Shown here: positions 8,740 through 17,088 of the stretch, piece by piece
Layout: every line of letters begins with the position of its first letter
Numbering within the stretch: position 1 is the first letter of the stretch
Source: Streptomyces sp. R28
Lineage (GTDB): Bacteria > Actinomycetota > Actinomycetes > Streptomycetales > Streptomycetaceae
NCBI RefSeq assembly: GCF_041052385.1
Contig: NZ_CP163439.1
Span: 9,661,001-9,725,000, forward strand
Direction of reading: 5' to 3'
Length of the DNA: 64,000 nt
Notes under the pieces: generated by a model
What the model was told of the DNA's origin: nothing
Databases searched by the model: none
The model's input: the letters and a program-made list of their open reading frames with translations, nothing else
Translations under genes and position numbers: made by a program

Positions 8740-8942
8740 GCGACACCGGCGAGACGTACCTGATCGTGCGCAACGACGAGGAGCAGTACTCGATCTGGCG
8801 GTCGGACCGTGAGGTGCCGGCCGGGTGGACGACGATCGGGAAGCCCGCCGCCCGCGAGGAGTGCCTGGCCCGGATCGGCGAACTGTGGACCGACATGCGG
8901 CCGGCCAGTCTGCGCGCGGCCATGAACGGAACCCCGCGGTGA
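8736..8942 (+). CDS. MbtH-like NRPS accessory protein
   Basis: 68 residues, normal length for MbtH proteins, which bind adenylation domains and support their folding and activity. The invariant features are present: NDEEQYSIW, VPAGWTTIG and the C-terminal signature WTDMRPASLR, with tryptophans in the expected places. ATG 8736 overlaps the monooxygenase stop, and its own stop TGA 8940-8942 overlaps the GTG start of carbamoyltransferase 2. The only adenylation domain in view is at 18018-20339, about 9 kb downstream and probably in the same or a sister operon, so that protein is the natural partner. Confidence 0.95.
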   Translation: MSDTGETYLIVRNDEEQYSIWRSDREVPAGWTTIGKPAAREECLARIGELWTDMRPASLRAAMNGTPR

Positions 8943-10615
8943 TCGTCTGCGGCGTCAAGGTCTCCCACGACGGCGCCGTCGCCGTCCTGGACGGGCAGCG
9001 CCTCGTCTTCAGCGCCGAGATGGAGAAACTCGGCAACGGCCGGCGCTACAGCGCGCTCGGCGACCTCGACCGGATCACCGCCGTGCTCGCCGACCACGGG
9101 CTCGACGTGGGCGACGTGGACCGGTTCGTCGTCGACGGATGGTGGTCGGAGGACGACGGGCCGCCGCGGATCGGCACCCTGTCGGCGGGAAGGCCGGTCA
9201 GCGTCGCCACCGCGCCCTACGCCGCCGACCCGTTCACCCCCGCCCCGCCCCCGCGGTTCACCTTCGACGGCATCGCGGGCAGCCCGTTGGCCGGGGGCTA
9301 CAGCAGCTACCCGCACGCGACCCACCACCTCTACGCGAGCTACTGCACCGGCCCGTTCGCCGGACAGACCGCGCTGGGGCTGGTCTGGGACGGCGGCACG
9401 CTGCCCCGGCTGTACGTGCTCCGCCCGGGGCGGCCGGTGACCGGCGAGTACCAGGGGCCGCTGTTCGGGCTGGTCGGCGACGCGTTCACGTACTTCTGCC
9501 TGGCCCTGGAGCCGTTCCGCAAGCCACTGGACCGGCTCACCGAGGTCCAGGTCGTCGAGCACCACCTCGGCACCGCGGGCAAGGCGATGGCGTACGCGGG
9601 GCTCGGCGCCGCCGACGACGACGTGCTGGCCGCGCTCGACAAGCTCGTCGCCGAGCTGGGCGTCGAGTCGCTGGGACCGGAGGTCGGCACGAGGCTCGCC
9701 GAACGCTGCACCGCCCTGTTCCCCTCGCACTCCGGTGCCGACCTCATCGCCTCCTTCCAGGAGTTCATCGGTCGCACGCTGGTCGCCGCGCTCACCGACG
9801 CCGTGGCCCGGCTCGACCTGCCCGCGTCGCTGCCGATCTGTCTCGCCGGGGGATGCGCCCTCAACATCAAGTGGAACAGCATGATCCGCTCCAGCGGGCT
9901 GTTCACCGGCGTCTGGGTCCCGCCGTTCACCAACGACTCGGGGGCGGCCCTCGGAACCGCCCTGTGCGAGGCCCTGCACCAGGGCGGCGATCCGGCGCTG
10001 GAGTGGGACGTGTACAGCGGCCCGGCCGTCACACCGAGCAGGCCCGCGCCGGGCTGGTCGGCGCGGCCGTGCGACGAGGCCCAGCTGGCCGCGCTGCTGC
10101 ACACCACGGGTGAGCCGGTGGTCGTGGTCGACGGGCGGGCCGAACTGGGCCCGCGGGCGCTCGGCAACCGCAGCATCCTTGCCGCCCCGGTGTCACCGGC
10201 CATGAAGGACGAGCTGAACCGCATCAAGCACCGCGAGCCGTACCGGCCGGTCGCGCCGATCTGTCTGGAGTCGGCGGCCTCGGAGGTCTTCTCGCCCGGC
10301 GGCGCCGACCCGTACATGCTCTTCGACCACCGGCTGCGGGACGGCTGGGCGCAGCGGGTGCCGGCCGTGCTGCACCTCGACGGGACGGCCCGGCTGCAGA
10401 CCGTCCGGCCCGACACACCGAACACCCGGGTCGGCCGCGTGCTGGAGGAGTACCACCGCCTCAGCGGAATCCCGCTGCTGTGCAACACGAGCGCCAACCT
10501 GGTGGGACACGGGTTCTTCCCCGACGTCGCCACCGCCACCGCGTGGGCCGGCACGTCGTACGTGTGGTCCGGCGGCACCCTGTACGCCGACGAGCAGAGG
10601 ACGAACCGTGTCTGA
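8939..10615 (+). CDS. Second carbamoyltransferase, NodU family
   Basis: 558 residues from GTG 8939, which overlaps the MbtH stop as GTGA. The frame is open further upstream, but the family N-terminus begins here (VIVCGVKVSHDGAVAV). The H-A-T-H-H-L-Y-A-S-Y segment near residue 125, LAGGCALNIKWNS near 300 and the C-terminal YrdC-like block RAELGPRALGNRSILAAP mark the two-domain carbamoyltransferase fold. It uses carbamoyl phosphate and ATP to carbamoylate a hydroxyl, and perhaps here an amine or N-hydroxyl. It differs clearly from carbamoyltransferase 1 (short N-terminus, no DSAAA motif), so the two likely act on different groups. The end overlaps the amidinotransferase start by 8 nt, again coupled. 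Confidence 0.9.
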   Translation: MIVCGVKVSHDGAVAVLDGQRLVFSAEMEKLGNGRRYSALGDLDRITAVLADHGLDVGDVDRFVVDGWWSEDDGPPRIGTLSAGRPVSVATAPYAADPFTPAPPPRFTFDGIAGSPLAGGYSSYPHATHHLYASYCTGPFAGQTALGLVWDGGTLPRLYVLRPGRPVTGEYQGPLFGLVGDAFTYFCLALEPFRKPLDRLTEVQVVEHHLGTAGKAMAYAGLGAADDDVLAALDKLVAELGVESLGPEVGTRLAERCTALFPSHSGADLIASFQEFIGRTLVAALTDAVARLDLPASLPICLAGGCALNIKWNSMIRSSGLFTGVWVPPFTNDSGAALGTALCEALHQGGDPALEWDVYSGPAVTPSRPAPGWSARPCDEAQLAALLHTTGEPVVVVDGRAELGPRALGNRSILAAPVSPAMKDELNRIKHREPYRPVAPICLESAASEVFSPGGADPYMLFDHRLRDGWAQRVPAVLHLDGTARLQTVRPDTPNTRVGRVLEEYHRLSGIPLLCNTSANLVGHGFFPDVATATAWAGTSYVWSGGTLYADEQRTNRV

Positions 10616-11690
10616 GTCAGCGCAGGCGGCCGGGTCGCCGGTCCGCGCCTACAACGAGTGGGACCCGCTGGAGGAGGTCATCGTCGGGACCGTCGACGGC
10701 GCGCACTTCCCGCCCTACGACGTCGTGACGGCCGCGCCGCTCTCGCCGCAGCAGCGCGCGGTGTTCCGGGAGCGGGCCGGGCAGCCGTTCCCGGCGGACG
10801 AGGTCGCCGCGGCCCGCGACGAGCTGGACCAGCTCGTCGAGATCCTCAAGAATCACGGCGTACGGGTGCGCAGGCCCGACCCGCGCGACCACGGGCGGTC
10901 GTTCGGGGCGCCCGGCTGGACCAGCACCGGCCTGTACGACGCGATGCCGCGCGACCTGCTGCTGGTCATCGGCGAGCACATCATCGAAGCGCCCATGGCC
11001 TGGCGGTCGCGGTACTTCGCCAGCTCCGCCTACCGCCCGCTGCTCAAGGAGTACTTCCGCGCGGGCGCCCGGTGGTCCGCCGCCCCGCGCCCCGAGCTGA
11101 GCGACGAGCTGTACGTCGAGGACTGGACCGACCAGCCGGAGGGCGAGCCGTTCCGCTCGGTGATCACCGAGTTCGAACCGACCTTCGACGCGGCCGACTT
11201 CATCCGGTGCGGCCGGGACATCTTCGCGCAGCGCAGCCATGTCACCAACATGATGGGCATCGAGTGGGTCCGGCAGCTGATCGGCGCCGACTACCAGGTC
11301 CACGTGGTGGAACTGGCCGACGACCATCCGATGCACATCGACGCGAGCCTGATGCCGCTCGCGCCCGGCAAGGTGCTCATCCACCCCGACCGGGTGCCCG
11401 AGGTGCCGAGCCAGTTCAAGGACTGGGAGGTCCGCCGGGCGCCGAGCCCCGTCATCCCCGACGGGCACCCGCTCTACATGACCAGCAAGTGGATCAACAT
11501 GAACGTTCTGATGCTGGATGAGACGCACATGCTGGTCGAGGCCGAGGACCGGCCCATGCAGGAACTCGCCGAGAGCTGGGGCATAACGCCGGTCCTCTGC
11601 CCGTTCCGTAACTTCAACAGCTTCGGCGGCTCCTTCCACTGCGCCACCACGGACGTACGCCGGCGCGGGGAGCTGCGGTCCTACCTCTGA
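10608..11690 (+). CDS. Glycine/inosamine-type amidinotransferase
   Basis: 360 residues from GTG 10608. Family traits are the opening AYNEWDPLEEVIVGTVDG, the EAPMAWRSRYF region, the His-containing HPMHIDASLMPL (His about 243) and the catalytic cysteine block NSFGGSFHCATTDVRRRG (Cys about 345). Enzymes of this family (AGAT, StrB1, CyrA, SxtG, AmtA) move an amidino group from arginine to a primary amine through a Cys-amidino intermediate, giving a guanidine and ornithine. The ornithine released could also feed the N-monooxygenase of the same operon. It is coupled to carbamoyltransferase 2 by overlap and separated by 113 bp from the exporter genes. The acceptor amine is not deducible. Confidence 0.9.
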   Translation: MSESAQAAGSPVRAYNEWDPLEEVIVGTVDGAHFPPYDVVTAAPLSPQQRAVFRERAGQPFPADEVAAARDELDQLVEILKNHGVRVRRPDPRDHGRSFGAPGWTSTGLYDAMPRDLLLVIGEHIIEAPMAWRSRYFASSAYRPLLKEYFRAGARWSAAPRPELSDELYVEDWTDQPEGEPFRSVITEFEPTFDAADFIRCGRDIFAQRSHVTNMMGIEWVRQLIGADYQVHVVELADDHPMHIDASLMPLAPGKVLIHPDRVPEVPSQFKDWEVRRAPSPVIPDGHPLYMTSKWINMNVLMLDETHMLVEAEDRPMQELAESWGITPVLCPFRNFNSFGGSFHCATTDVRRRGELRSYL

Positions 11691-11803
11691 GCGCCGCAGG
11701 AGGGCCGGGGACGGCTGAGGGCAGCTGACGACGGCCGGGGACGGCGTGGTGCGGCGAGGACCGTGCGGGTCGGCGCGGTCGGTGAGCGAACAGGGAAGGC
11801 ACG

Positions 11804-13594
11804 ATGGCAGAACGGACGGCGGTCAGGCGGTTCCCCCAGGTCCGGAGGGCGAGGACGTTGCTGCTCGACGCCCTCCGCGCCCACCCGGGCCCGGTGATCT
11901 GGGGACTCGTCGGCTCGCTGCTGTACGGCACGAGTCTGGTCGCCTGGTCGGTGGCGCTCGGCGAACTGGTCAACCACGTGGTGATCCCGCGGTTCGACGA
12001 CGGCCGGATCGCGGTCGGCACGATCGTCGCCGTGCTGCTGGCGGTCGCCGCGATCGGGGTGATGCAGGGCGCCGCGGGGCTGCTGCGGCGCTGGACCCTC
12101 GTGGTGACCCGGGCCCGCTTCGACGCCACCCTGCGCGACGCGGTCGTCCGGCACTACCACCGGCTGCCGATGACGTTCCATCAGGCGCGACCCACGGGCC
12201 AGAAACTGGCGCACGTGACGACCGACGCGGAGGCCGCCGCCGAGCTGCCGGCCCGGCTGCCCGACGTGCTCGGCATGTTCGTGCTGTTCCTGGTCACCGC
12301 GGGCTGGGCGATGGTCGTCGACCCGGTGCTCGCCCTGGTCGGCGGCGCGATGATCCCGGCGCTGCTGCTGGTCAACTCCGTGTACCAGAAACAGGTCGAG
12401 GCGCCCGCGCGGGCGGTCCAGGAACGCCTGGGCCGGGTGACCGAGGTCGCCCACGAGAGCTTCGACGGCGCGGCCCTCGTCAAGACGCTCGGCCGGGAGC
12501 ACGTCGAGCGGGACCGGTTCGCCGCCGAGGCGGCCGCACTGCGCGACGCGAAGATCAAACTGGCCCTGCGCGACTGGCTGTTGGACTCGCTGATCGAGTC
12601 GATCCCCTCGGCCACCTCGCTGGCCATGGTCGTTGTCGGCGCGCTGCGGGTGAACAGCGGGGACATCACGATCGGCACCCTGGTCAGCTTCGTCAACGTG
12701 TTTGCGCTGCTGGTGGTGCCGGTGCGCACCGTCGGCACCGTGCTCGGTGACGTGCCGCGCATGCTGGCCGGGTACGCCCGCGTCCGATCGGTGCTCGACG
12801 AGCCGCTGCCCGCGGCCACGGCCGATCCCGAACCGCTGCCGGACGGCCCGCTCGACGTGCAGGTCCGTGGCCTGTCCTACAGCTACCCGGGCGGCTCCAC
12901 CGCGCTGTCCGACGTGACCTTCCACGTGCCGCCCGGCGCCACGGTGGCGATCACCGGCGGCACCGGCTCGGGGAAGACCACGTTGCTGCTGGCGCTGGCC
13001 GGCCTGTTGCCGATGCCGGGCGGGACGGTGCTGGTCAACGGCGCCGACCTGAGCCGGATCAGCGCCGCCGACCGGGCGGCGGCCGTCGCGGCCGCCTTCC
13101 AGGAGCCGTTCCTGTTCGCCGCGTCGCTGGCCGAGAACGTCCTGCTCGACTTCGACGGCGCTCGCGCCGCCGACGACCCCCGCTTCCACGAGGCGCTGCG
13201 CCTGGCCCGCGCAAGCGGCCTCGTGGACAGCCGGCCGGAGGGACCAGACACACCCGTCGGGGAGCGGGGCGTCACCCTGTCCGGAGGCGAACGCCAGCGC
13301 ATCGCGCTCGCCCGGGCACTGGCCCGCCGACCGCGCCTGCTGCTGCTGGACGAGGCGACCTCCGCCGTCGACGCCACGACCCGGCAGGAGATCATGAGCG
13401 GCCTCACCGACGGCCTGACCTCCACCACGACGATCGTCGTCACCACCAGCGCCGCGACCCTGGCCCTCGCCGACACCGTCGTCTACCTCGACCAGGGTCG
13501 GGTCGCCGGCGTCGGACCGCACGCCGACCTGGTGCGGCTCGACGGCTACGACCGGCTGATCCGCGCGTACGAGCGAGAGCAGGTGCAGGCATGA
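11804..13594 (+). CDS. ABC exporter half-transporter A (no H-loop histidine)
   Basis: 596 residues: about six membrane helices in the first 320, then a nucleotide-binding domain. Walker A is GGTGSGKTT, the Q-loop lies in AAAFQEPFLFA, the signature is canonical LSGGERQR and Walker B is LLLLDEATSAVD. The switch-histidine position that normally reads V-x-H-R is replaced in IVVTTSAATLALAD, so this subunit's own ATP site lacks the H-loop His. ATG 11804 follows GGGAAGG. It overlaps the next gene (ATGA), which encodes the partner half. The pair looks like a heterodimeric type IV exporter with one consensus and one degenerate site, presumably exporting the cluster product and giving self-resistance. 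Confidence 0.93.
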   Translation: MAERTAVRRFPQVRRARTLLLDALRAHPGPVIWGLVGSLLYGTSLVAWSVALGELVNHVVIPRFDDGRIAVGTIVAVLLAVAAIGVMQGAAGLLRRWTLVVTRARFDATLRDAVVRHYHRLPMTFHQARPTGQKLAHVTTDAEAAAELPARLPDVLGMFVLFLVTAGWAMVVDPVLALVGGAMIPALLLVNSVYQKQVEAPARAVQERLGRVTEVAHESFDGAALVKTLGREHVERDRFAAEAAALRDAKIKLALRDWLLDSLIESIPSATSLAMVVVGALRVNSGDITIGTLVSFVNVFALLVVPVRTVGTVLGDVPRMLAGYARVRSVLDEPLPAATADPEPLPDGPLDVQVRGLSYSYPGGSTALSDVTFHVPPGATVAITGGTGSGKTTLLLALAGLLPMPGGTVLVNGADLSRISAADRAAAVAAAFQEPFLFAASLAENVLLDFDGARAADDPRFHEALRLARASGLVDSRPEGPDTPVGERGVTLSGGERQRIALARALARRPRLLLLDEATSAVDATTRQEIMSGLTDGLTSTTTIVVTTSAATLALADTVVYLDQGRVAGVGPHADLVRLDGYDRLIRAYEREQVQA

Positions 13595-15414
13595 GCACCC
13601 CCGAGCGGGCAGACCTCGCGGCCCCCACCGACCCGGCGGACCCGGAGAGCGTCACCGGGTCGACGACCGCCGTGATCCGGCGCGGGCTCGCGGCCGTCCC
13701 CGCGATCCGCCGGGGCCTCGGGCCGACCGTCGTCCTCGCCCTGCTCGGCGGGGCCGGGCGGCTCGCCGTGCCGGTGCTGATCCAGCAGGTCATCGACCGC
13801 GGGCTCAGCTCCGGGCACATCAGCGGCGGCCGGCTGCTGGGCCTCAGCCTCGTCGCGGGGCTGGTGGTGGTGCTGACCGCCGTCGTCAACTGGGCGGGCC
13901 TGGCGCGGCTCGCGATCGCCAGCGAACGCGCGCTGTACGACCTGCGGGTCCGCGCCTTCACCCACGTGCACCGGCTGAGTGTGGCGTACCACTCGTCCGA
14001 GGCGCGCGGGAAGCTGGTGTCCCGGGTCACCTCCGACGTCGAGACCCTCAGCATGTTCCTCCAGTGGGGCGGCATCGCCTGGGTGGTGAACGGCGCCGTC
14101 ATGCTGGCCGCCCTCGCCGGCATGGCCTTCTACGACATCTGGCTGACGCTGGTCACGGTGGTGCTGACCGTGCCCCTGCTGCTTCTGGTGCGGATGGTCG
14201 TCGCCCGTCTCGGGCCCGCGCACACCGCCGTCCGGGTCCGCGTCGCCCACCTGTTGACGGTCATCGCGGAGACGATCCAGGGCGCCGCCGTCATCCGGGC
14301 GTACGGCGTGGAGGAGCCGAGCCTGCGCCGGACCTCGGACACCATCCACCGGTGGCGGGACTCGAAGGTCCGCGCCGGAGTGCTCGGCGGACTGCTGTTC
14401 TCGCTCGCCGACCTGTTCGCGGTGGTGATCGTGGTCGCCGTCATCGCGGTGGGGCTCGCGATCGGGCCGTCGACCGGGCACAGCGCCGGTGAACTGGTCG
14501 CGTTCATCCTGCTGGTGACGCTGTTCCTGGCGCCGATCACGGAGTTCACCCAGGTCATCGACTTCACCCAGAGCGCGGTCGCCGGATGGCGGCGCGTGCT
14601 GGCCCTGCTCGACATCACCGAAGACGTCCCCGAGCCGGTCGACGGCCACCGGCTGCCGCCCGGCCCGCCCGGCGTGGTGGTCGAGAACGTGGTGTTCAGC
14701 TATCCGGGCGCCGAGGTGACGCTGGACGACGTGTCGTTCGAGGTGCCGGCCGGCCGCCAGGTCGTGCTGGTGGGCGCCACCGGCTCCGGCAAAACGACGC
14801 TGACGAAACTGATCGCGCGGCTCGCCGATCCCGACAGCGGCCGCATCCTGATCGGTGGCGTGGACGTCCGCGAGATCGCCACGGACTCGCTGCGCTCGCG
14901 GCTGGTGGTCGTACCCCAGGAGCCGTTCCTCTTCGACACCACGGTGGAGGAGAACGTACGGTATGGCCGCCCGTCCGCCACCCGTGCCGAGATCGAGCTG
15001 GCCTTCCGCGAACTGGGCGCGGACGCGTTCCTCGCCGGTCTGCCGCTCGGCCTCGACACCCCCGTGGGGCAGCGTGGTGAGAGCCTGTCGGCGGGGGAGC
15101 GGCAACTGGTCGCCCTGGCCCGCGCCCATGTGGCCGACCCGGCGTGCCTGATCCTCGACGAGGCGACCTCGGCGGTGGACCCCGAGATCGAGCTGACGCT
15201 CATCGAGGCGCTGCGCCGGCTGACCGCGGGACGCACCTCGGTGACCGTGGCGCACCGGCTGGCCGTGGCGCAGCGGGCCGATGAAGTCATGGTCCTTGCG
15301 GACGGGCGGCTGGTGGAGCGCGGCCCGCACCACGAACTGCTCGCGGCGGACGGCGTGTACGCGGGGCTGTACGACAACTGGCGGCGAGCCACGGTAGGCA
15401 GCACTCACTCCTGA
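13591..15414 (+). CDS. ABC exporter half-transporter B (degenerate signature motif)
   Basis: 607 residues, membrane domain followed by NBD. Walker A is GATGSGKTT, the Q-loop is VVPQEPFLF, Walker B is CLILDEATSAVD and the H-loop is intact (VAHRLAVAQRADE). Its signature reads LSAGERQ instead of LSGGQ/E. In a head-to-tail NBD dimer that changed signature faces subunit A's His-less Walker site, so both defects fall in one composite ATP site. That is the pattern of heterodimeric exporters such as TM287/288. The start ATG 13591 overlaps the previous stop. The gene ends in a short tandem repeat beginning 7 nt before the stop codon's last base. Confidence 0.93.
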   Translation: MSTPERADLAAPTDPADPESVTGSTTAVIRRGLAAVPAIRRGLGPTVVLALLGGAGRLAVPVLIQQVIDRGLSSGHISGGRLLGLSLVAGLVVVLTAVVNWAGLARLAIASERALYDLRVRAFTHVHRLSVAYHSSEARGKLVSRVTSDVETLSMFLQWGGIAWVVNGAVMLAALAGMAFYDIWLTLVTVVLTVPLLLLVRMVVARLGPAHTAVRVRVAHLLTVIAETIQGAAVIRAYGVEEPSLRRTSDTIHRWRDSKVRAGVLGGLLFSLADLFAVVIVVAVIAVGLAIGPSTGHSAGELVAFILLVTLFLAPITEFTQVIDFTQSAVAGWRRVLALLDITEDVPEPVDGHRLPPGPPGVVVENVVFSYPGAEVTLDDVSFEVPAGRQVVLVGATGSGKTTLTKLIARLADPDSGRILIGGVDVREIATDSLRSRLVVVPQEPFLFDTTVEENVRYGRPSATRAEIELAFRELGADAFLAGLPLGLDTPVGQRGESLSAGERQLVALARAHVADPACLILDEATSAVDPEIELTLIEALRRLTAGRTSVTVAHRLAVAQRADEVMVLADGRLVERGPHHELLAADGVYAGLYDNWRRATVGSTHS

Positions 15415-15530
15415 CCCGCGTACCCTCGCTCGCCGCCCCGGAAGGCCCACTCCTGGCCTGCGTGCCCGCGATTGCCGCCCCAGAGGCCCGCTTCTGACCC
15501 GTGTACCCACGTCCCCGGACCTCTCGCTCC
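15408..15530 (+). repeat. Degenerate 41-42 bp tandem repeat at the 3' end of the exporter operon
   Basis: Three copies start at 15408, 15450 and 15491, each opening CTYCTGRCCYGYGTRCCC and followed in the first two by a CGCCCC-type core. The third copy loses similarity in its second half. The first copy includes the last codons and stop of exporter gene B, so the gene's tail appears to have been duplicated into the spacer. The remainder of the 415-bp spacer to 15829 shows no gene; it must hold the promoter for the halogenase-like operon if that is separately transcribed. Confidence 0.6.
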
Positions 15531-15829
15531 GGCAGGACGGCTCCGGCCCGGTGTGCCGGCGTCCCTGCCGCCGGGCCGTCATGCGGTCGGTACGTGCCCG
15601 ACGCCGGGGCCGTAGCGCAAGATGGCCTCCTGTCGCTCCACGGCATGTGACGACACGTCAAGTCATGCGTCTGTACAGGGCCGATGGCGTTCCGGGCGCC
15701 CGTCGCGGACCCCCGTTCCGGTGACAAGACGCGCCGCTCGGGCCCACATATGGTGAGCCTGATCGGCCCCGCGTTTCTCCCTCATTTCAGGTGGCTCAGA
15801 CCCGTAGGCACCGTCGGCGAAAGGAAGAC

Positions 15830-16747
15830 ATGGTGGCTGAAAGCATCAGTAAAACGGCGGCTCAAGGACTGACGGCCGAGCAGGTGAAGTCCTTTCAGGA
15901 GAACGGTTTCATCGGGCCGTTCGACCTCTACTCGGAGGACGAGGCCCGGCTCCACTGGAACCAGGCCATGATCGAGATGGTGACCTCGCGCAACAAGCCG
16001 CACGAGTCGACCATCATCAATTACGACCGTCATCTGGACTGCGACACCCTCTCCCGGCACATCGCCCACCCCACGGTCGTGCACAAGCTGCGCAGCCTGA
16101 TGGGGGACGACATCATCTGCTGGAAGACGAACATCTTCGAGAAGCAGCCGGGCGAGTCCGGCACTGGCTGGCACCAGGTCGAGGCCTTCACCGTCTTCGA
16201 GTCGGAGACGGTCGCCTACCCCTCGCTGCGCTACACCGAGGAGAGCAGCGCCGCCACCCAGGAGCTGACCGTGTGGACGGCGTTCTCCGAGGCGGACGAG
16301 GAGCACGGCTGCCTCCGCTTCATCCCCGGCAGCCACAAGAAGTGGTACTACGACGAGACCAAGCCGATGTCGCGGAACGTGGAGAGCAAGTCCCACGACT
16401 TCTTCGGCTACGACTACTCGGAGCTGCAGCTCGACCCCGACTGGGACCCGAACGCCGGCGAAGTCGTCAACATGCCCATGAAGCCCGGGCAGTTCGTGAT
16501 CTTCCTGGCCAAGTGCATCCACGGCTCCCTGCCGAACGTCAGCGACACCAAGCGGCTCGGGCTCGCCACCCGGTACGTCTCGCCGTCCGTGCGGGTCTAC
16601 GAGCACATCGACAGCCTCAGCGGGTTCGGTGACGCGATCAGCCTCGACTACCACGGCAGCGTCCTGGTCTCCGGCGAGGACCGGTGGGGTCACAACCGCA
16701 TCCACACCGAGAACCTGAACGGGTTCCCGTTCCCGAAGGTGGACTGA
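15830..16747 (+). CDS. SyrB2-like Fe(II)/2-oxoglutarate enzyme, candidate carrier-dependent halogenase
   Basis: 305 residues from ATG 15830 (AAAGGAAG upstream). From memory the whole length parallels SyrB2, the syringomycin threonyl halogenase: LTAEQVKSFQENGFIGPFD, NYDRHLD, the ICWKTNIFEKQPG block, TVWTAFSEADEEHGCLRFIPGS, GFFGYDY-like FFGYDYSELQ, and ATRYV. Distal His 231 and 2OG-binding Arg 248 are in place. At the facial triad the motif is W-H115-Q-V117-E118: the usual Asp of H-x-D is valine. SyrB2 has Ala there (H-Q-A), and the vacancy lets chloride bind iron. So the enzyme should be a halogenase or a relative with altered chemistry, unless Glu118 moves in as ligand. The next gene is a free carrier protein (TGATG overlap), matching the carrier-tethered substrates of this group. 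Confidence 0.85.
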   Translation: MVAESISKTAAQGLTAEQVKSFQENGFIGPFDLYSEDEARLHWNQAMIEMVTSRNKPHESTIINYDRHLDCDTLSRHIAHPTVVHKLRSLMGDDIICWKTNIFEKQPGESGTGWHQVEAFTVFESETVAYPSLRYTEESSAATQELTVWTAFSEADEEHGCLRFIPGSHKKWYYDETKPMSRNVESKSHDFFGYDYSELQLDPDWDPNAGEVVNMPMKPGQFVIFLAKCIHGSLPNVSDTKRLGLATRYVSPSVRVYEHIDSLSGFGDAISLDYHGSVLVSGEDRWGHNRIHTENLNGFPFPKVD

Positions 16748-17028
16748 TGACCACCGACGACTACCGGCGCAAGTTTGCCGAGTTCCTCGCCAAGCAGCCC
16801 ATGACCGCCGACATCACCTACGAGCAGGTGGCCGGCACGAAGACGCGCGCCGACCTCGGCATCAGCTCGCTCAACATGGTCCTGCTCCTCGTGAACTACA
16901 TCGAGGAGCACACGGGCAACTCCGTGACCATGCAACCGGAATGGGTCTCCCGGCTGGGCGACGTCGACGGCATCCTCTCCGTGCTCCGCGAGATCGACGC
17001 GAGCGCGGTGGTGTCGCCCCGGGCCTGA
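16747..17028 (+). CDS. Free-standing acyl/peptidyl carrier protein
   Basis: 93 residues beginning MTTDDYRRKFAEFLA, a four-helix carrier fold. The phosphopantetheine site is the serine before Leu in DLGISSLNMV (Ser 41), in place of the usual D-S-L. Helix 2 follows as LLLVNYIEEHTGN. The start overlaps the stop of the halogenase-like gene (TGATG) and the KASIII-like gene follows after 60 bp. A separate carrier beside an A-PCP protein, a halogenase-like enzyme and an acyl-transfer enzyme recalls CmaA-CmaE of coronamic acid biosynthesis, where the amino acid is passed to a second carrier before tailoring. Carrier identity is firm; whether it holds an amino acid or an acyl chain is not known. Confidence 0.85.
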   Translation: MTTDDYRRKFAEFLAKQPMTADITYEQVAGTKTRADLGISSLNMVLLLVNYIEEHTGNSVTMQPEWVSRLGDVDGILSVLREIDASAVVSPRA

Positions 17029-17088
17029 CCTCGCTGTCGCGGAGCCCGGCGCCGGCAGTCCCCGTCCGCTCGGCCGATCGAAGGAACC

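Noticed and set aside
12945..13594. Exporter A as a dead pseudo-ATPase because the H-loop His is missing
   Set aside because: Walker A, signature and Walker B are intact and the partner's signature is changed in the matching site, which fits a normal asymmetric heterodimer.
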